Positions 17,466 to 25,678 of a stretch of 64,000 nucleotides of DNA are shown piece after piece. The DNA lies in NCBI RefSeq assembly GCF_014396785.1, contig NZ_CP060718.1, positions 1,756,501-1,820,500 of the forward strand, given 5' to 3'. This DNA comes from Sphingomonas lutea. GTDB taxonomy: Bacteria > Pseudomonadota > Alphaproteobacteria > Sphingomonadales > Sphingomonadaceae. Numbering within the stretch: the first letter of the stretch is position 1; every line of letters begins with the position of its first letter. The position numbers and the translations under genes were made by a program. The notes below the pieces were generated by a model, which had not been told where the DNA came from, ran no database searches, and saw only the letters and a program-made list of their open reading frames with translations.

Positions 17466-17957
17466 TTGCCAACCATCAATCACCTTTACGCCATCGCCAT
17501 CGGTTCGAACCGCCCGCACGGCCGTCACGGTCGCCCGACGGGCGTGGTTGAGGCGGCGATTGCCCGGCTCGACCGCGACTTTGGGCTGTTCGACGCCTCG
17601 CCGATCGTCCTCAACGCCGCGCATGGCGGCGCGGGGCGCGACTTCGCCAATGCCGTCGCGATCGTCGAGAGCGATCTCGATCCGCTCGAGCTGCTCGCCC
17701 AGCTCAAGGCGGTCGAGGGCGAATTCGGCCGCCGCCGCGGTCGCCGCTGGGGGGCGCGCGTGCTCGACCTCGACATCGTCTTGTGGAGCGGGGGGAAATT
17801 TCGGCAGCGTGGCCTGACCATTCCACATCGTGCGCTTGCGACGCGTAGCTTCGTGCTCCAGCCGCTCGCCGCCATTGCGCCCGGATGGCGGGTCGAAGGC
17901 GGATTAAGCGTGCGCCATCTTGCGCACCGCCTTGCCCGACGCGCCCGGCGCGGGTAA
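17466..17957 (+). CDS. folK: 2-amino-4-hydroxy-6-hydroxymethyldihydropteridine diphosphokinase
   Basis: HPPK activates the pterin for dihydropteroate synthase (folP at 39600). The 163-residue protein has AIAIGSNRPHGRHG at the N-terminus, the RDFANAVA segment, and the metal motif ARVLDLDIVLW followed by LTIPHRALATRSFVLQPL. The start is TTG 17466 (MPTINHLYAIAIGSN), seven bases after the family C repeat. The gene for aldolase folB is not nearby. Confidence 0.94.
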   Translation: MPTINHLYAIAIGSNRPHGRHGRPTGVVEAAIARLDRDFGLFDASPIVLNAAHGGAGRDFANAVAIVESDLDPLELLAQLKAVEGEFGRRRGRRWGARVLDLDIVLWSGGKFRQRGLTIPHRALATRSFVLQPLAAIAPGWRVEGGLSVRHLAHRLARRARRG

Positions 17958-17973
17958 CCGGCGCGAGGCGCGT

Positions 17974-18049
17974 GGGCCCTTAGCTCAGTCGGTAGAGCAA
18001 CTGACTTTTAATCAGTAGGTCGCTGGTTCGAATCCAGCAGGGCTCACCA
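17974..18049 (+). tRNA. tRNA-Lys (anticodon TTT)
   Basis: The 76-base gene includes its own CCA end. The acceptor stem GGGCCCT pairs with AGGGCTC (one G-U), the D-arm is GCTCAGTCGGTAGAGC, the anticodon arm is ACTGA-CTTTTAA-TCAGT with TTT in the middle of the loop, and the T-arm CTGG-TTCGAAT-CCAG is canonical. Confidence 0.97.
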
Positions 18050-18068
18050 GCCACCCTCGATCCGGGAA

Positions 18069-19421
18069 CTAGCCGATCCCCATATGACGCGTCGGACGAA
18101 GCGCGGTCGCGTCCTCGCGCTTGCGCAGGGCAACGGTCATCAGGCCGAGGCACATCGCGAAGACGGCGCCCAGCGCGGCGGTGCGCAGCGGATAATCGAC
18201 CAGGCTGTGCAGCAGGATCGCGGCGGATGCGATCGCTGCGGCCCGGGCAAAAGGCGACGAGGCCGCTGACCGCCACACCCCACCGGCGGTGAGCGCCCAC
18301 CAGCCGAGAAATGCAACGATCAGCAAGATCCCCGGAAGGCCCAGCTCAAGCGCCAGTTCGAGATAGTCGTTGTGCGCGTGATTGGTGGCCACGCGGTCGG
18401 TCGTGTCGGGATCCTCGTAGTACCGATACACCGGGCGGAAGGTGCCGAGGCCGGACCCGAACGGCAAGAATTCGCGCGCGGCGGCGATCGTCGTCCGCGC
18501 CATTTCGGCGCGCGCACTGACCGACACTGAAGACCCAAGCATGCGATCGCCGACCGGGCCCAGCGCGACTGCCCCCGCGGCAACGGCAAGCAAGGCCAGC
18601 ACCGGCACGGCCCAGCCGCGAACCATGTTCCGCGCCCGCGGCAACAGCATCAGGCTGGCCCCCGCGGCCGGCACGGCAAGGATCAGCGCAGCCGCGGAGC
18701 GATTGAGCGCGATGCCGACGGCAACGACGAGCGCGACACCGACCAGCACGGCGGCGATCCCCGCCCGTTGCTGCGTCTTGCGCCCGCGCGCGGCGACGAA
18801 CAGCGCGGCGATGAATGGCAGGCTGACGACCAGCAGCTGCCCCATATGGTTGGCGTTGGCAAAGAAGCCGACGGCAAGCCCGAACGACGATTGCGGATAA
18901 AAATACCACGAAGAGGTCCCGTCCTCACCGCCGGCGACCTGAAGCACGCCAAGCAGGATCGCGGCGAGCGTGGCAAGGATCAGCGCCAGCGCCAGCCACG
19001 TCCCGCGATAGGCGCGCAGGCGGACGACGGCGCAGTACATGGCGACCGCCGGGATCGCGCGCAGCACAGTCGCGATCGTGTCGTGCGGCGTCAAGGATAG
19101 CGACATCGCCGGGAGCGGCTGTCCTAGGATGCGAAAGTCGGCGGCCAGGCCCGCGCGTCCACCAAGGCCAGACCAGATTGCAGCGGGCAGCGGGATCAAT
19201 TGGAGGACGACCACGATCAGCGCGGCCAGCGCTAGCCAGGCCAATGCGCGCGCCTTGCCCGTCAGCGGTTCGCTTGGCGGTGCGAGCGCCGACCAGGCGA
19301 TGATCGCGACCCCCGTTAGCTGCAGCAGGACGTTGGTCCAGATGCCTTGCGCGCTGCCGCCAAGCGTCAGGCACATCAGGAGGTAGAGCGGGGCGACCCC
19401 GTGGCGCATTCGGTCAGCCAT
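18069..19421 (-). CDS. O-antigen ligase / polysaccharide polymerase-like membrane protein
   Basis: The 450-residue protein has about ten to twelve hydrophobic helices and one long periplasmic loop. This loop holds the Wzy_C-type pattern (EFLPFGSGLGTFRPVYRYYE, ATNHAHNDYLELALELGLPG), shared by O-antigen ligases and Wzy-like polymerases. It is the last gene of the exopolysaccharide block on the minus strand and overlaps the TPR gene by eight bases. Whether it polymerises or ligates cannot be told from sequence. Confidence 0.87.
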   Translation of the reverse strand: MADRMRHGVAPLYLLMCLTLGGSAQGIWTNVLLQLTGVAIIAWSALAPPSEPLTGKARALAWLALAALIVVVLQLIPLPAAIWSGLGGRAGLAADFRILGQPLPAMSLSLTPHDTIATVLRAIPAVAMYCAVVRLRAYRGTWLALALILATLAAILLGVLQVAGGEDGTSSWYFYPQSSFGLAVGFFANANHMGQLLVVSLPFIAALFVAARGRKTQQRAGIAAVLVGVALVVAVGIALNRSAAALILAVPAAGASLMLLPRARNMVRGWAVPVLALLAVAAGAVALGPVGDRMLGSSVSVSARAEMARTTIAAAREFLPFGSGLGTFRPVYRYYEDPDTTDRVATNHAHNDYLELALELGLPGILLIVAFLGWWALTAGGVWRSAASSPFARAAAIASAAILLHSLVDYPLRTAALGAVFAMCLGLMTVALRKREDATALRPTRHMGIG

Positions 19422-20595
19422 CGGCGCCGTCCCGGGTCAGGCGAACCTCACGCACGATGACGTCGCTGGGCTGGGGCATGTCGGCGGCCGAACCCACCAG
19501 CTCGACGCGCTGCGCGGGGCAATTGCCCGCGATGTCGAAGACAAACCCTTTGGCCCCCATGTCCTTGAGTGCCCGCAACGCGATTTCGCTGTTCGTGCTG
19601 ACGCACCATATCCGCCAGCGCAGGCCTGCACTTCGCGCACCACTGCCTGAAGCGGGTGCCGCAAGGCGGTAACGGCCGGGCCGCAGCAGGGTAAGCTGAG
19701 CCGCCAGCACTCCGTCTTCGCGCCCGTGGTAGATGACGTGGAGCCCGCCACCGCGCTGCCGCTCGGCAAGGCCCACGCCGGACGAGGTCAGGCTCCAATT
19801 GAAGGGCGGCGGCGCCGTGCCGTCGCTGAAGGTGGGATCGAACAGCAGCGCAGTGCCCGGGCGGGCGCCTGAGACAGCCATCCATACGCGCCTGGCTTCG
19901 GCATAGCGTCCGACCCGCACGAGATTGTCGATGAGTTGCGGCAGCCAGATGACGCCCGCGCTCTTACGCGTTGACAAAGCGAGGACCGCCTCGGCGTTGG
20001 CGGCATCGGCGGCGAGCGCCTGCATGGTGGCTTGCTCGAGCAAAGGTTCGGCCCGGAACAAGGCCCGCAGCTGCGGCCAGGTTGCGCGCTGCGACGCGAA
20101 TGTCGCGACATAAGGGGCAAGGCTCGCGACGCCGTTGGGCGCGAGCCGCGCAAGGACGGCAATTTCGCGCAAGCCCGCCGCAGCATTGCCCTGGCGAAGA
20201 TAGAGGTCAGCCAGAAAATACCGCGCGGGGAGCGATTGCGGGTCGCGGGACCTGGCGGCGGCGAATGCGCGCAGCGCCGACGCCACGTCGCCGCCAAGCT
20301 GGGCTTGGATACCGCGGACGAGATACGGTTCGGGCGCAAGCGGCGCTTTTGCGGCCGTCTTGGCGATCCCGGCCAAGACCGCGTCCGGAATGGGTTGCCG
20401 TGCGCGCGTCGCCGCGGCGATCGAGGTCATGCCCTGCGCTATTCGCACGTCCGGATGTCCCGGCCAAACCGCCGCTGCAGTCTCGGGGCGCAAGGCGGCG
20501 AAGCTATCGACCATCCCCTGCCGCACGATTTGGGCAGCCACAAGCACGGCAATCACCGCAACCAGAATGCGACGCACGGCCATCGGTGCACTCAT
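19414..20595 (-). CDS. TPR-like exopolysaccharide cluster protein
   Basis: This protein of 393 residues has one N-terminal membrane helix (RRILVAVIAVLVAAQIV). A helical repeat part follows, with TPR-like segments such as GDVASALRAFAAARSRDPQSLPARYFLADLYLRQGNAAAGL (about residues 105-145, given here only as positions with key A/G/Y pattern). The C-terminal part is beta-rich. It probably lies in the periplasm and scaffolds polymer assembly; this is inferred from its place between the Wzc-like and polymerase genes. No catalytic motif was seen. Confidence 0.72.
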   Translation of the reverse strand: MSAPMAVRRILVAVIAVLVAAQIVRQGMVDSFAALRPETAAAVWPGHPDVRIAQGMTSIAAATRARQPIPDAVLAGIAKTAAKAPLAPEPYLVRGIQAQLGGDVASALRAFAAARSRDPQSLPARYFLADLYLRQGNAAAGLREIAVLARLAPNGVASLAPYVATFASQRATWPQLRALFRAEPLLEQATMQALAADAANAEAVLALSTRKSAGVIWLPQLIDNLVRVGRYAEARRVWMAVSGARPGTALLFDPTFSDGTAPPPFNWSLTSSGVGLAERQRGGGLHVIYHGREDGVLAAQLTLLRPGRYRLAAPASGSGARSAGLRWRIWCVSTNSEIALRALKDMGAKGFVFDIAGNCPAQRVELVGSAADMPQPSDVIVREVRLTRDGADG

Positions 20596-20608
20596 CGCGG
20601 CGCGTCGA

Positions 20609-22837
20609 TCAGGCGTCGCTATCCTGCGGGATCATCAGGATTTCGGTCCGCTTCCCGCGCACCTTTTCCTGCCCGTAGCCATAGCCGTAGCCATAACCAT
20701 AGCCCTTGTAGCCGTAGCCCCCACGATGCTCGGTCGACTTGGTCAGGATCGCGCCCAGGACGTGCGTGCCGGTCGCTTCCAGCCGGTTGAGCGCTTCGAT
20801 CGCGGCGCGCGTGCGGGTCTTGCCGCTTTCGATCGCGAAGAGGACGTTGCCCGCAACCGCCGAAAGCAACGGCGAGTCGGCCAGCCCCAGGGTCGGCGGG
20901 CCGTCGATCACGATCACATCGAACATGCCTTCTGCCTCGGCGATCACCTTGCGGATGCGGCCGGTGGCGAGGAGGTCGGCGGGGTTCGGCGGGACCGGCC
21001 CGCTTGGCAGCAGCCAAAGTTTCTCATGCTGGGTTTCGACCACATGCGCAGCAACACTGTCTTCGGTGGTCAGGAGCTTGCTGAGGCCGACCTTGTCATT
21101 GGCGGACTTGAAGGCGGGCTTGCGCAAGTCGCCATCGATCAGAAGTACGCGCCGTTCGCGGCGCGCCAGGTTCTGCGCAATGGCCAAGGCGCTGGAGGAC
21201 TTGCCCTCGGCGGGTCGCGTGCTGGTCATCAGCAGCACCTTGGGCATCCCCGATTCCGTGCTGTAGCGGAGCGCGGCGACGATTGCCGAATAGGCTTCCG
21301 AGACCATGGATGTCGGATTTTTCAAATCTTCGACGAACGTATCCTTCGCCGCCGTCCTGGGCACGGTGCCGAGGCACGCCAGCTGCAGCTTTGTGCGGAT
21401 ATCCTCCCGCGTTTTGATCGTATCGTTGATGAATTCGAGGCCCACCGCGCCCGCAATGCCGGCGAGCAGCCCGAATGCGATGCCCGCCAACAGATTGAAC
21501 AGCAGATTGGGCTTGAACGGCGCGCCTGGAACTTCACCGCGATCGACCACCGAGACGGGCGCAACCCCGATGCCGCCGGCAACGCCGATCTGCTTGTAGC
21601 GTTGCAAGAGCGCGTCGTAGAGGCTGCGGTTGGTATCCACCTCCCGCTGATAGATGTTGTACTGGATGCTGCGACCGCGAAGGTTCAGCACCGCGCCCTT
21701 GAGCTGCGCCACTCGCGCCTGAAGCGCCTGTTCGGCGGATTGAGCCGCGCGATAGTCGGCCAGCAAACTATTGGTCCGCCCCGATTGCATTTGACCGCCT
21801 TCGCGCGAGATGGCGGCGTCAAGCTCGTTAATCTGTGACTGCAGTGCCAGCATCTCCGGATGGTCCGGCTTCATGAAGGTCCGCTTCTGCTGGTAATCGG
21901 CCTGAAGCAGCGCACGCTGCTGTCGCAAGGCCTGGGTGCTCGCGGTGACATCGCTGGTCTGTCCAACCGACTGGGACTGACGGTAGGCGCCCTCCGCCGC
22001 AACCCGGCGCGCCGTCGCTTCCGACAAGGCCCGGTTCAGCGCAATGAGCGATTCCCCTTGCAGCGAGCTGGCGTCCGACGCGGGCTTGCCGTCCGTCCCT
22101 TGCGCGGTGGTGATGATGCCTTGCGCCTGCGCATAAGCAACCAGCGCTCGTTCGGACTTTTCGAGATCGCCGCGAGTCTTTGAAATCTGCCGTTCGAGGA
22201 AATTGCGCGCATAGGCCGACGCCTCGTAGCGTCGCTGAAGCGCGGAGTTGATGAAGCTGTCCGCAATGCCGTTGGCAATCATGGCCGCGAGCTGCGGGGA
22301 GGTGTCCGAATAGCTGAAACGGATCAGCTGCCCCTCTTCCGGCGGAATGACTCGAAGCCCCCCATGGACTTTCGCGGTCGCCATCTTCAGCCGGGTGCTG
22401 GCATCGGCATCCTGCGGCACGAAATCGGCATTATTGGCGAGGTTCAGTTCCTGCGCAGTCCGCTGGGCGACGCTCTTGCTGGCCAGGAGGCCCGCCTGCG
22501 TCGCGATGAAATCGAAAGAATTGGTGCTCGTCCGTTCGCGTTCTCGCGTGTCGTCCTCGCTCACGGACACGCTCGGGGGGTTGGCTTCCAGCGTGACCGA
22601 CGAACGGTAGACCGGCGTTGTCAGCAGGGTAACGACGATTGCCACGGCAACCCCCACCGCAACCGCAGCAAGGATCAGCCAGCGCCAATGCTGGACGATC
22701 CGCAGGAAAGAGTTGAGGTCGAGGATGTTGGCGGCGGAATAGACCCTCTGCCCCGGCTGGAGCTGCGACGCGCCACCGGGAAGATATTGCTGGATCGGCC
22801 ACGGCCCCTGGTCCGGAACGGTGATGCTATTATTCAA
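20609..22837 (-). CDS. Wzc-like polysaccharide co-polymerase with bacterial tyrosine kinase domain
   Basis: The 742-residue protein controls chain length and export of capsule or exopolysaccharide. A Wzz domain begins after the first membrane helix (about residues 52-73) and a second helix is near 445-465. A coiled-coil-like stretch covers 200-410. The BY-kinase part has Walker A (STRPAEGKSSSA, about 539-550), Walker A' (LLIDGDLRKP, about 565) and Walker B (DVIVIDGPPTLGLADSP). The C-terminus holds a run of alternating G and Y (about 718-735) expected to be autophosphorylated. It is 14 bases from the downstream TPR gene. Confidence 0.95.
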   Translation of the reverse strand: MNNSITVPDQGPWPIQQYLPGGASQLQPGQRVYSAANILDLNSFLRIVQHWRWLILAAVAVGVAVAIVVTLLTTPVYRSSVTLEANPPSVSVSEDDTRERERTSTNSFDFIATQAGLLASKSVAQRTAQELNLANNADFVPQDADASTRLKMATAKVHGGLRVIPPEEGQLIRFSYSDTSPQLAAMIANGIADSFINSALQRRYEASAYARNFLERQISKTRGDLEKSERALVAYAQAQGIITTAQGTDGKPASDASSLQGESLIALNRALSEATARRVAAEGAYRQSQSVGQTSDVTASTQALRQQRALLQADYQQKRTFMKPDHPEMLALQSQINELDAAISREGGQMQSGRTNSLLADYRAAQSAEQALQARVAQLKGAVLNLRGRSIQYNIYQREVDTNRSLYDALLQRYKQIGVAGGIGVAPVSVVDRGEVPGAPFKPNLLFNLLAGIAFGLLAGIAGAVGLEFINDTIKTREDIRTKLQLACLGTVPRTAAKDTFVEDLKNPTSMVSEAYSAIVAALRYSTESGMPKVLLMTSTRPAEGKSSSALAIAQNLARRERRVLLIDGDLRKPAFKSANDKVGLSKLLTTEDSVAAHVVETQHEKLWLLPSGPVPPNPADLLATGRIRKVIAEAEGMFDVIVIDGPPTLGLADSPLLSAVAGNVLFAIESGKTRTRAAIEALNRLEATGTHVLGAILTKSTEHRGGYGYKGYGYGYGYGYGQEKVRGKRTEILMIPQDSDA

Positions 22838-22873
22838 TTACCGAAACTCCGGATTAGACTTACGCCCGTCATC

Positions 22874-23584
22874 TTAGAACGGTCGAAAAGCTGCAAACAA
22901 CGGAAAGCCCTGAAGGATGCGCTTGAACGTCTCCTTGATGGCGGATCCGTCGACCACGACGATATCGCCCGGATAAAGCTTGGGATCCTCCATTTGCCCG
23001 CGGCGAATGGCGACCAGATCGAACGCGGCGGCCTGGCGCTGACCGTTGACGGTGCGGAAAACCGCGATCCGGCGCGGATTGGCGTCCTCTGTCGTCCCCT
23101 TGGCAAGCGCGACCGCGCGCAGCAGGCTGCTCGACCCGATGGTCGGGAAAGCGCCCGGTTCACGTACCGCGCCATCGACGGTAACGACGCGCGTCGTCGA
23201 CTCCTTGATGCCGACGCTGACGTCAGGATTCTCAAGGTATTTCTCGCCAAGTCGAGCGGTCAGCTCGCGGTCCAGCTCGGCGGTCGAAAGGTTGACCGCC
23301 TTTACCTCGCCAATCAGCGGCATCGAGATATTGCCGGCGAGATCCACCGTATAGTCGCTGCTGAGATCGGTCATCTTGAGCACCTTGATCTCGACCTTGT
23401 CGAGGGGTGCGATGCGGTATCCGGTCTCGAGCGGGACCACCGTCGGGGCGTCGGGCAACGGAAGCGCGACATTGTAAGGAATGGGGCCGCCACGGCCTTC
23501 GGCGCATGCCGTAAGCACGCAAAGCAGCGACAAAGCGGGCAGCGTCAAGAATCGTTGACGCGTGGATATCGGGGCTAGAGACAC
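22874..23584 (-). CDS. Wza-like polysaccharide export lipoprotein
   Basis: The 236-residue protein carries a lipoprotein signal with the cysteine in LCVLTACAEG. It then has the poly_export motif (GYRIAPLDKVEIKVLKM ... LIGEVKAVNLSTAEL) and one SLBB-like domain (VTVDGAVREPGAFPTIG). It should form part of the outer-membrane exit channel. GTG 23584 was chosen because CGAGGTGATTCA precedes it and the signal peptide then starts properly; ATG 23659 would add a non-signal extension. It is followed by the Wzc-like gene after 36 bases. Confidence 0.92.
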   Translation of the reverse strand: MSLAPISTRQRFLTLPALSLLCVLTACAEGRGGPIPYNVALPLPDAPTVVPLETGYRIAPLDKVEIKVLKMTDLSSDYTVDLAGNISMPLIGEVKAVNLSTAELDRELTARLGEKYLENPDVSVGIKESTTRVVTVDGAVREPGAFPTIGSSSLLRAVALAKGTTEDANPRRIAVFRTVNGQRQAAAFDLVAIRRGQMEDPKLYPGDIVVVDGSAIKETFKRILQGFPLFAAFRPF

Positions 23585-23670
23585 TGAATCACCTCGCAGA
23601 AGAACGCGCACTACCCCCAATCGAACGAGATTCCCCGGCACGGCGTGAGTAATCCCCATGATGGAGCGAA

Positions 23671-24387
23671 TCAATGCGCGGCCGGAATTGGGGCGCCTGC
23701 CGATTGCCGAGTGTCGATGAACCAACGCTTACCCTGATCGATCGCAAGGGCCGTCAGGACGCCGGTGGCATAAGCGCCGGTGTCGATGCCGATGCGATTG
23801 GGACGCTCCTCGACCTCCTTGCAGATCGTGTGGCCGTGGACAACAACGAATCCATGATCGCCCTCGTGCAGAAGGAACGGGTCGCGGATCCATCGCAAGT
23901 CCTTCTGAAGCTGCGAATCGAGATCGACACCGGGACGAACGCCCGCATGAACGAAAAGATAGTCGCCGAATTTGAAGGTGTCCCCGAAGCTTTCCAGGAA
24001 CGTCTTATGCTCCTCCGGGATCGCCGCCCGGATCCGCGCGAGGGCATGATCGGCTGAAAGCGATCGGATCTCGCCCGGCTCTTCACCGTAGCTGCGCAGG
24101 CATTCGGCACCGCCAAATCGAAGCCAGCCATTGATCAGATCGTCTTCGCCCGCAAGGATCCGCAACAGGACTTCCTCGTGGTTGCCCAGCAGGAAGACGG
24201 TCCGGACTCCCTCATGACCATAATTGCGAAGGCGCTCAACGACTTGCGCGGAACTGGGACCACGGTCGATCAGGTCGCCGACGAATGCCAAAACGATGTC
24301 CGCGTTCTTCCGCGCGGACATATCCGCCTCGATACGGCCGAGGAGCTGCTCAAGCAGGTCGAGACGACCATGCACGTCGCCAATCAC
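23671..24387 (-). CDS. PPP-family serine/threonine protein phosphatase
   Basis: The protein of 238 residues has the complete binuclear metal signature: GDVHGR at the start, GDLIDRGP, LLGNHE, a HAG (LFVHAGV) and VHGHT. The family dephosphorylates proteins (PrpA, PrpB) or diadenosine tetraphosphate (ApaH); the short form resembles PrpA. The start is a GTG at 24387, right at the motif. No ATG in frame is seen upstream for at least 60 bases. Its place beside a tyrosine-kinase export system could mean a link, but only context suggests it. Confidence 0.87.
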   Translation of the reverse strand: MIGDVHGRLDLLEQLLGRIEADMSARKNADIVLAFVGDLIDRGPSSAQVVERLRNYGHEGVRTVFLLGNHEEVLLRILAGEDDLINGWLRFGGAECLRSYGEEPGEIRSLSADHALARIRAAIPEEHKTFLESFGDTFKFGDYLFVHAGVRPGVDLDSQLQKDLRWIRDPFLLHEGDHGFVVVHGHTICKEVEERPNRIGIDTGAYATGVLTALAIDQGKRWFIDTRQSAGAPIPAAH

Positions 24388-24486
24388 ATAGGCACGGTAA
24401 TTCGGGGACCGGACGGATAGGCAGGCTTGCGGGAAAACATGAACATCCGGCCCTAAACGACTGCCGCATCAAGAAGCTGCAAGGGC

Positions 24487-24885
24487 CTAGGCGCTAAGCA
24501 GCGGGAAGCGCGGAATGTCGACATCGAAGGCCGTTCCGTCCTCATCGACCATGCGATACGTGCCGGACATCTCACCACTCGGCGTATCAAGCGGGCAGCC
24601 TGACACATAGTCGAAGCTGGCGCCGGGGCCGATCAGCGGCATTTCGCCCACCACGCCTTCGCCATGCACCTCATGAACCGTGCCGCGCCCGTCCACGATG
24701 CGCCAGCTGCGCGACAACAGCTGCACCGCCACGTCGCCGCCGTTTTCGATACGCACGTGATACGACCAGAACCAGCGTTGCGACGCGGGGTCGGATTGTT
24801 CGGCGAGATAGCTGACCGCCACCCTGACCGCGATTCCGCGGGTCAGCGCAACGTTCGGAAACAGCATCGCCAATGTGTCGTCCAT
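24487..24885 (-). CDS. apaG: ApaG (Co2+/Mg2+ efflux protein ApaG family)
   Basis: It is a 132-residue, fibronectin-III-like protein; the fold is seen in motifs WFWSYHVRIENGG, LLSRSWRIVDGRG, VVGEMPLIGPGASFDYVSG and SGEMSGTYRMVDEDG. Molecular function is not settled. ATG 24885 is the family start; upstream codons in the same frame run into recO. recO lies 11 bases upstream. Confidence 0.95.
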   Translation of the reverse strand: MDDTLAMLFPNVALTRGIAVRVAVSYLAEQSDPASQRWFWSYHVRIENGGDVAVQLLSRSWRIVDGRGTVHEVHGEGVVGEMPLIGPGASFDYVSGCPLDTPSGEMSGTYRMVDEDGTAFDVDIPRFPLLSA

Positions 24886-24896
24886 CACCGCGCCAC

Positions 24897-25634
24897 CTAA
24901 GCAAGACCGCCCGCGCGGCGCAACCGTTCGACGAGCCGCGCCCGCGCGTCGAGCAAGTGCGCCGAGCGCCCGGTAAGGATGTCGCGGGCCATGAAATGCC
25001 CCGTGATATCGAGCCCTTGGGCGATATCTTCCCACGTGCCCCGCCCGCCCGCGCGCATGAACGCGGGCAGGGGGAACAGCTTTTCGGCATAGGGTTCGGC
25101 GTGAAGCGCACTGACCGCGCGTCCCGAGGCGGGGCTGACCGCGACAACGTCGTCGCGCGACCCCGACACCGCGCAAGTGTCGAGGTCGAGGCCGAAGCCC
25201 ATTTCGGCGAGCAGGAGCAATTCATATTGCACCAGGGCGGCGCCCCACCCCGCGGCGGACGGTGCGGCTTCGATCGCTTCCAGCAATCCGTCGAGCAACG
25301 CATATAGCCGCGGATAGGATTGCCCCTCCGGAAGCGCCGCTGCGGTGAGCACAGTCGCCCATTCGATCGCGGCGGACGGAATCGGCTCGGACAGGAGCGG
25401 GCCGCGGCTATGCAACAGCTCCAGCGCCGCGTGGGGCAGCTGCGAGTCGGTGCGGGCCGACAGCTGCGCTTGGACCACATTACCGCCGATCAGCATCGGC
25501 CGCATGCGCCGGCCCCCGGCACCGCGGACATATGCCGCAACCAGCCCCTCGCCTGGGGTCATCAGGCGCACGATCGCGCCATGCTCGCCATGGGTCCGCA
25601 GCGCGCAGACGATGGCGCGGGTGGTCAGGCGCAT
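24897..25634 (-). CDS. recO: DNA repair protein RecO
   Basis: RecO helps load RecA at gaps through the RecFOR route. The 245-residue protein starts with the OB-fold segment MRLTTRAIVCALRTHGEHGAIVR and continues with EGLVAAYVRGAGG. The helical C-terminal domain includes YELLLLAEMGFGLDLDTCAVSG; only one cysteine of the zinc site found in some RecO proteins is visible. The sequence just upstream (GGGGGAGAAGGGG) comes from a hairpin repeat and may serve as ribosome-binding site. Confidence 0.94.
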   Translation of the reverse strand: MRLTTRAIVCALRTHGEHGAIVRLMTPGEGLVAAYVRGAGGRRMRPMLIGGNVVQAQLSARTDSQLPHAALELLHSRGPLLSEPIPSAAIEWATVLTAAALPEGQSYPRLYALLDGLLEAIEAAPSAAGWGAALVQYELLLLAEMGFGLDLDTCAVSGSRDDVVAVSPASGRAVSALHAEPYAEKLFPLPAFMRAGGRGTWEDIAQGLDITGHFMARDILTGRSAHLLDARARLVERLRRAGGLA

Positions 25635-25642
25635 GGAAGGCC

Positions 25643-25665
25643 CCTTCTCCCCCGCGGGGAGAGGG
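25643..25665. repeat. Hairpin of the CCTTCTCCCC...GGGGAGAGGG type between uvrC and recO
   Basis: A 10-bp stem (one G-T pair) with a CGC loop fills most of the 44 bases between the uvrC stop and the recO start. It resembles a common proteobacterial intergenic palindrome. It could end transcription or serve as the recO ribosome-binding region. Confidence 0.75.
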
Positions 25666-25678
25666 TGGCGTTGCTGCG

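Noticed and set aside
20360..21838. 492-codon plus-strand frame opposite the Wzc-like gene
   Set aside because: The opposite strand has kinase motifs in order; the plus-strand product has none.
22364..23578. 404-codon plus-strand frame opposite wzc and wza
   Set aside because: It crosses two convincing genes and their start signals; no similarity pattern is seen.
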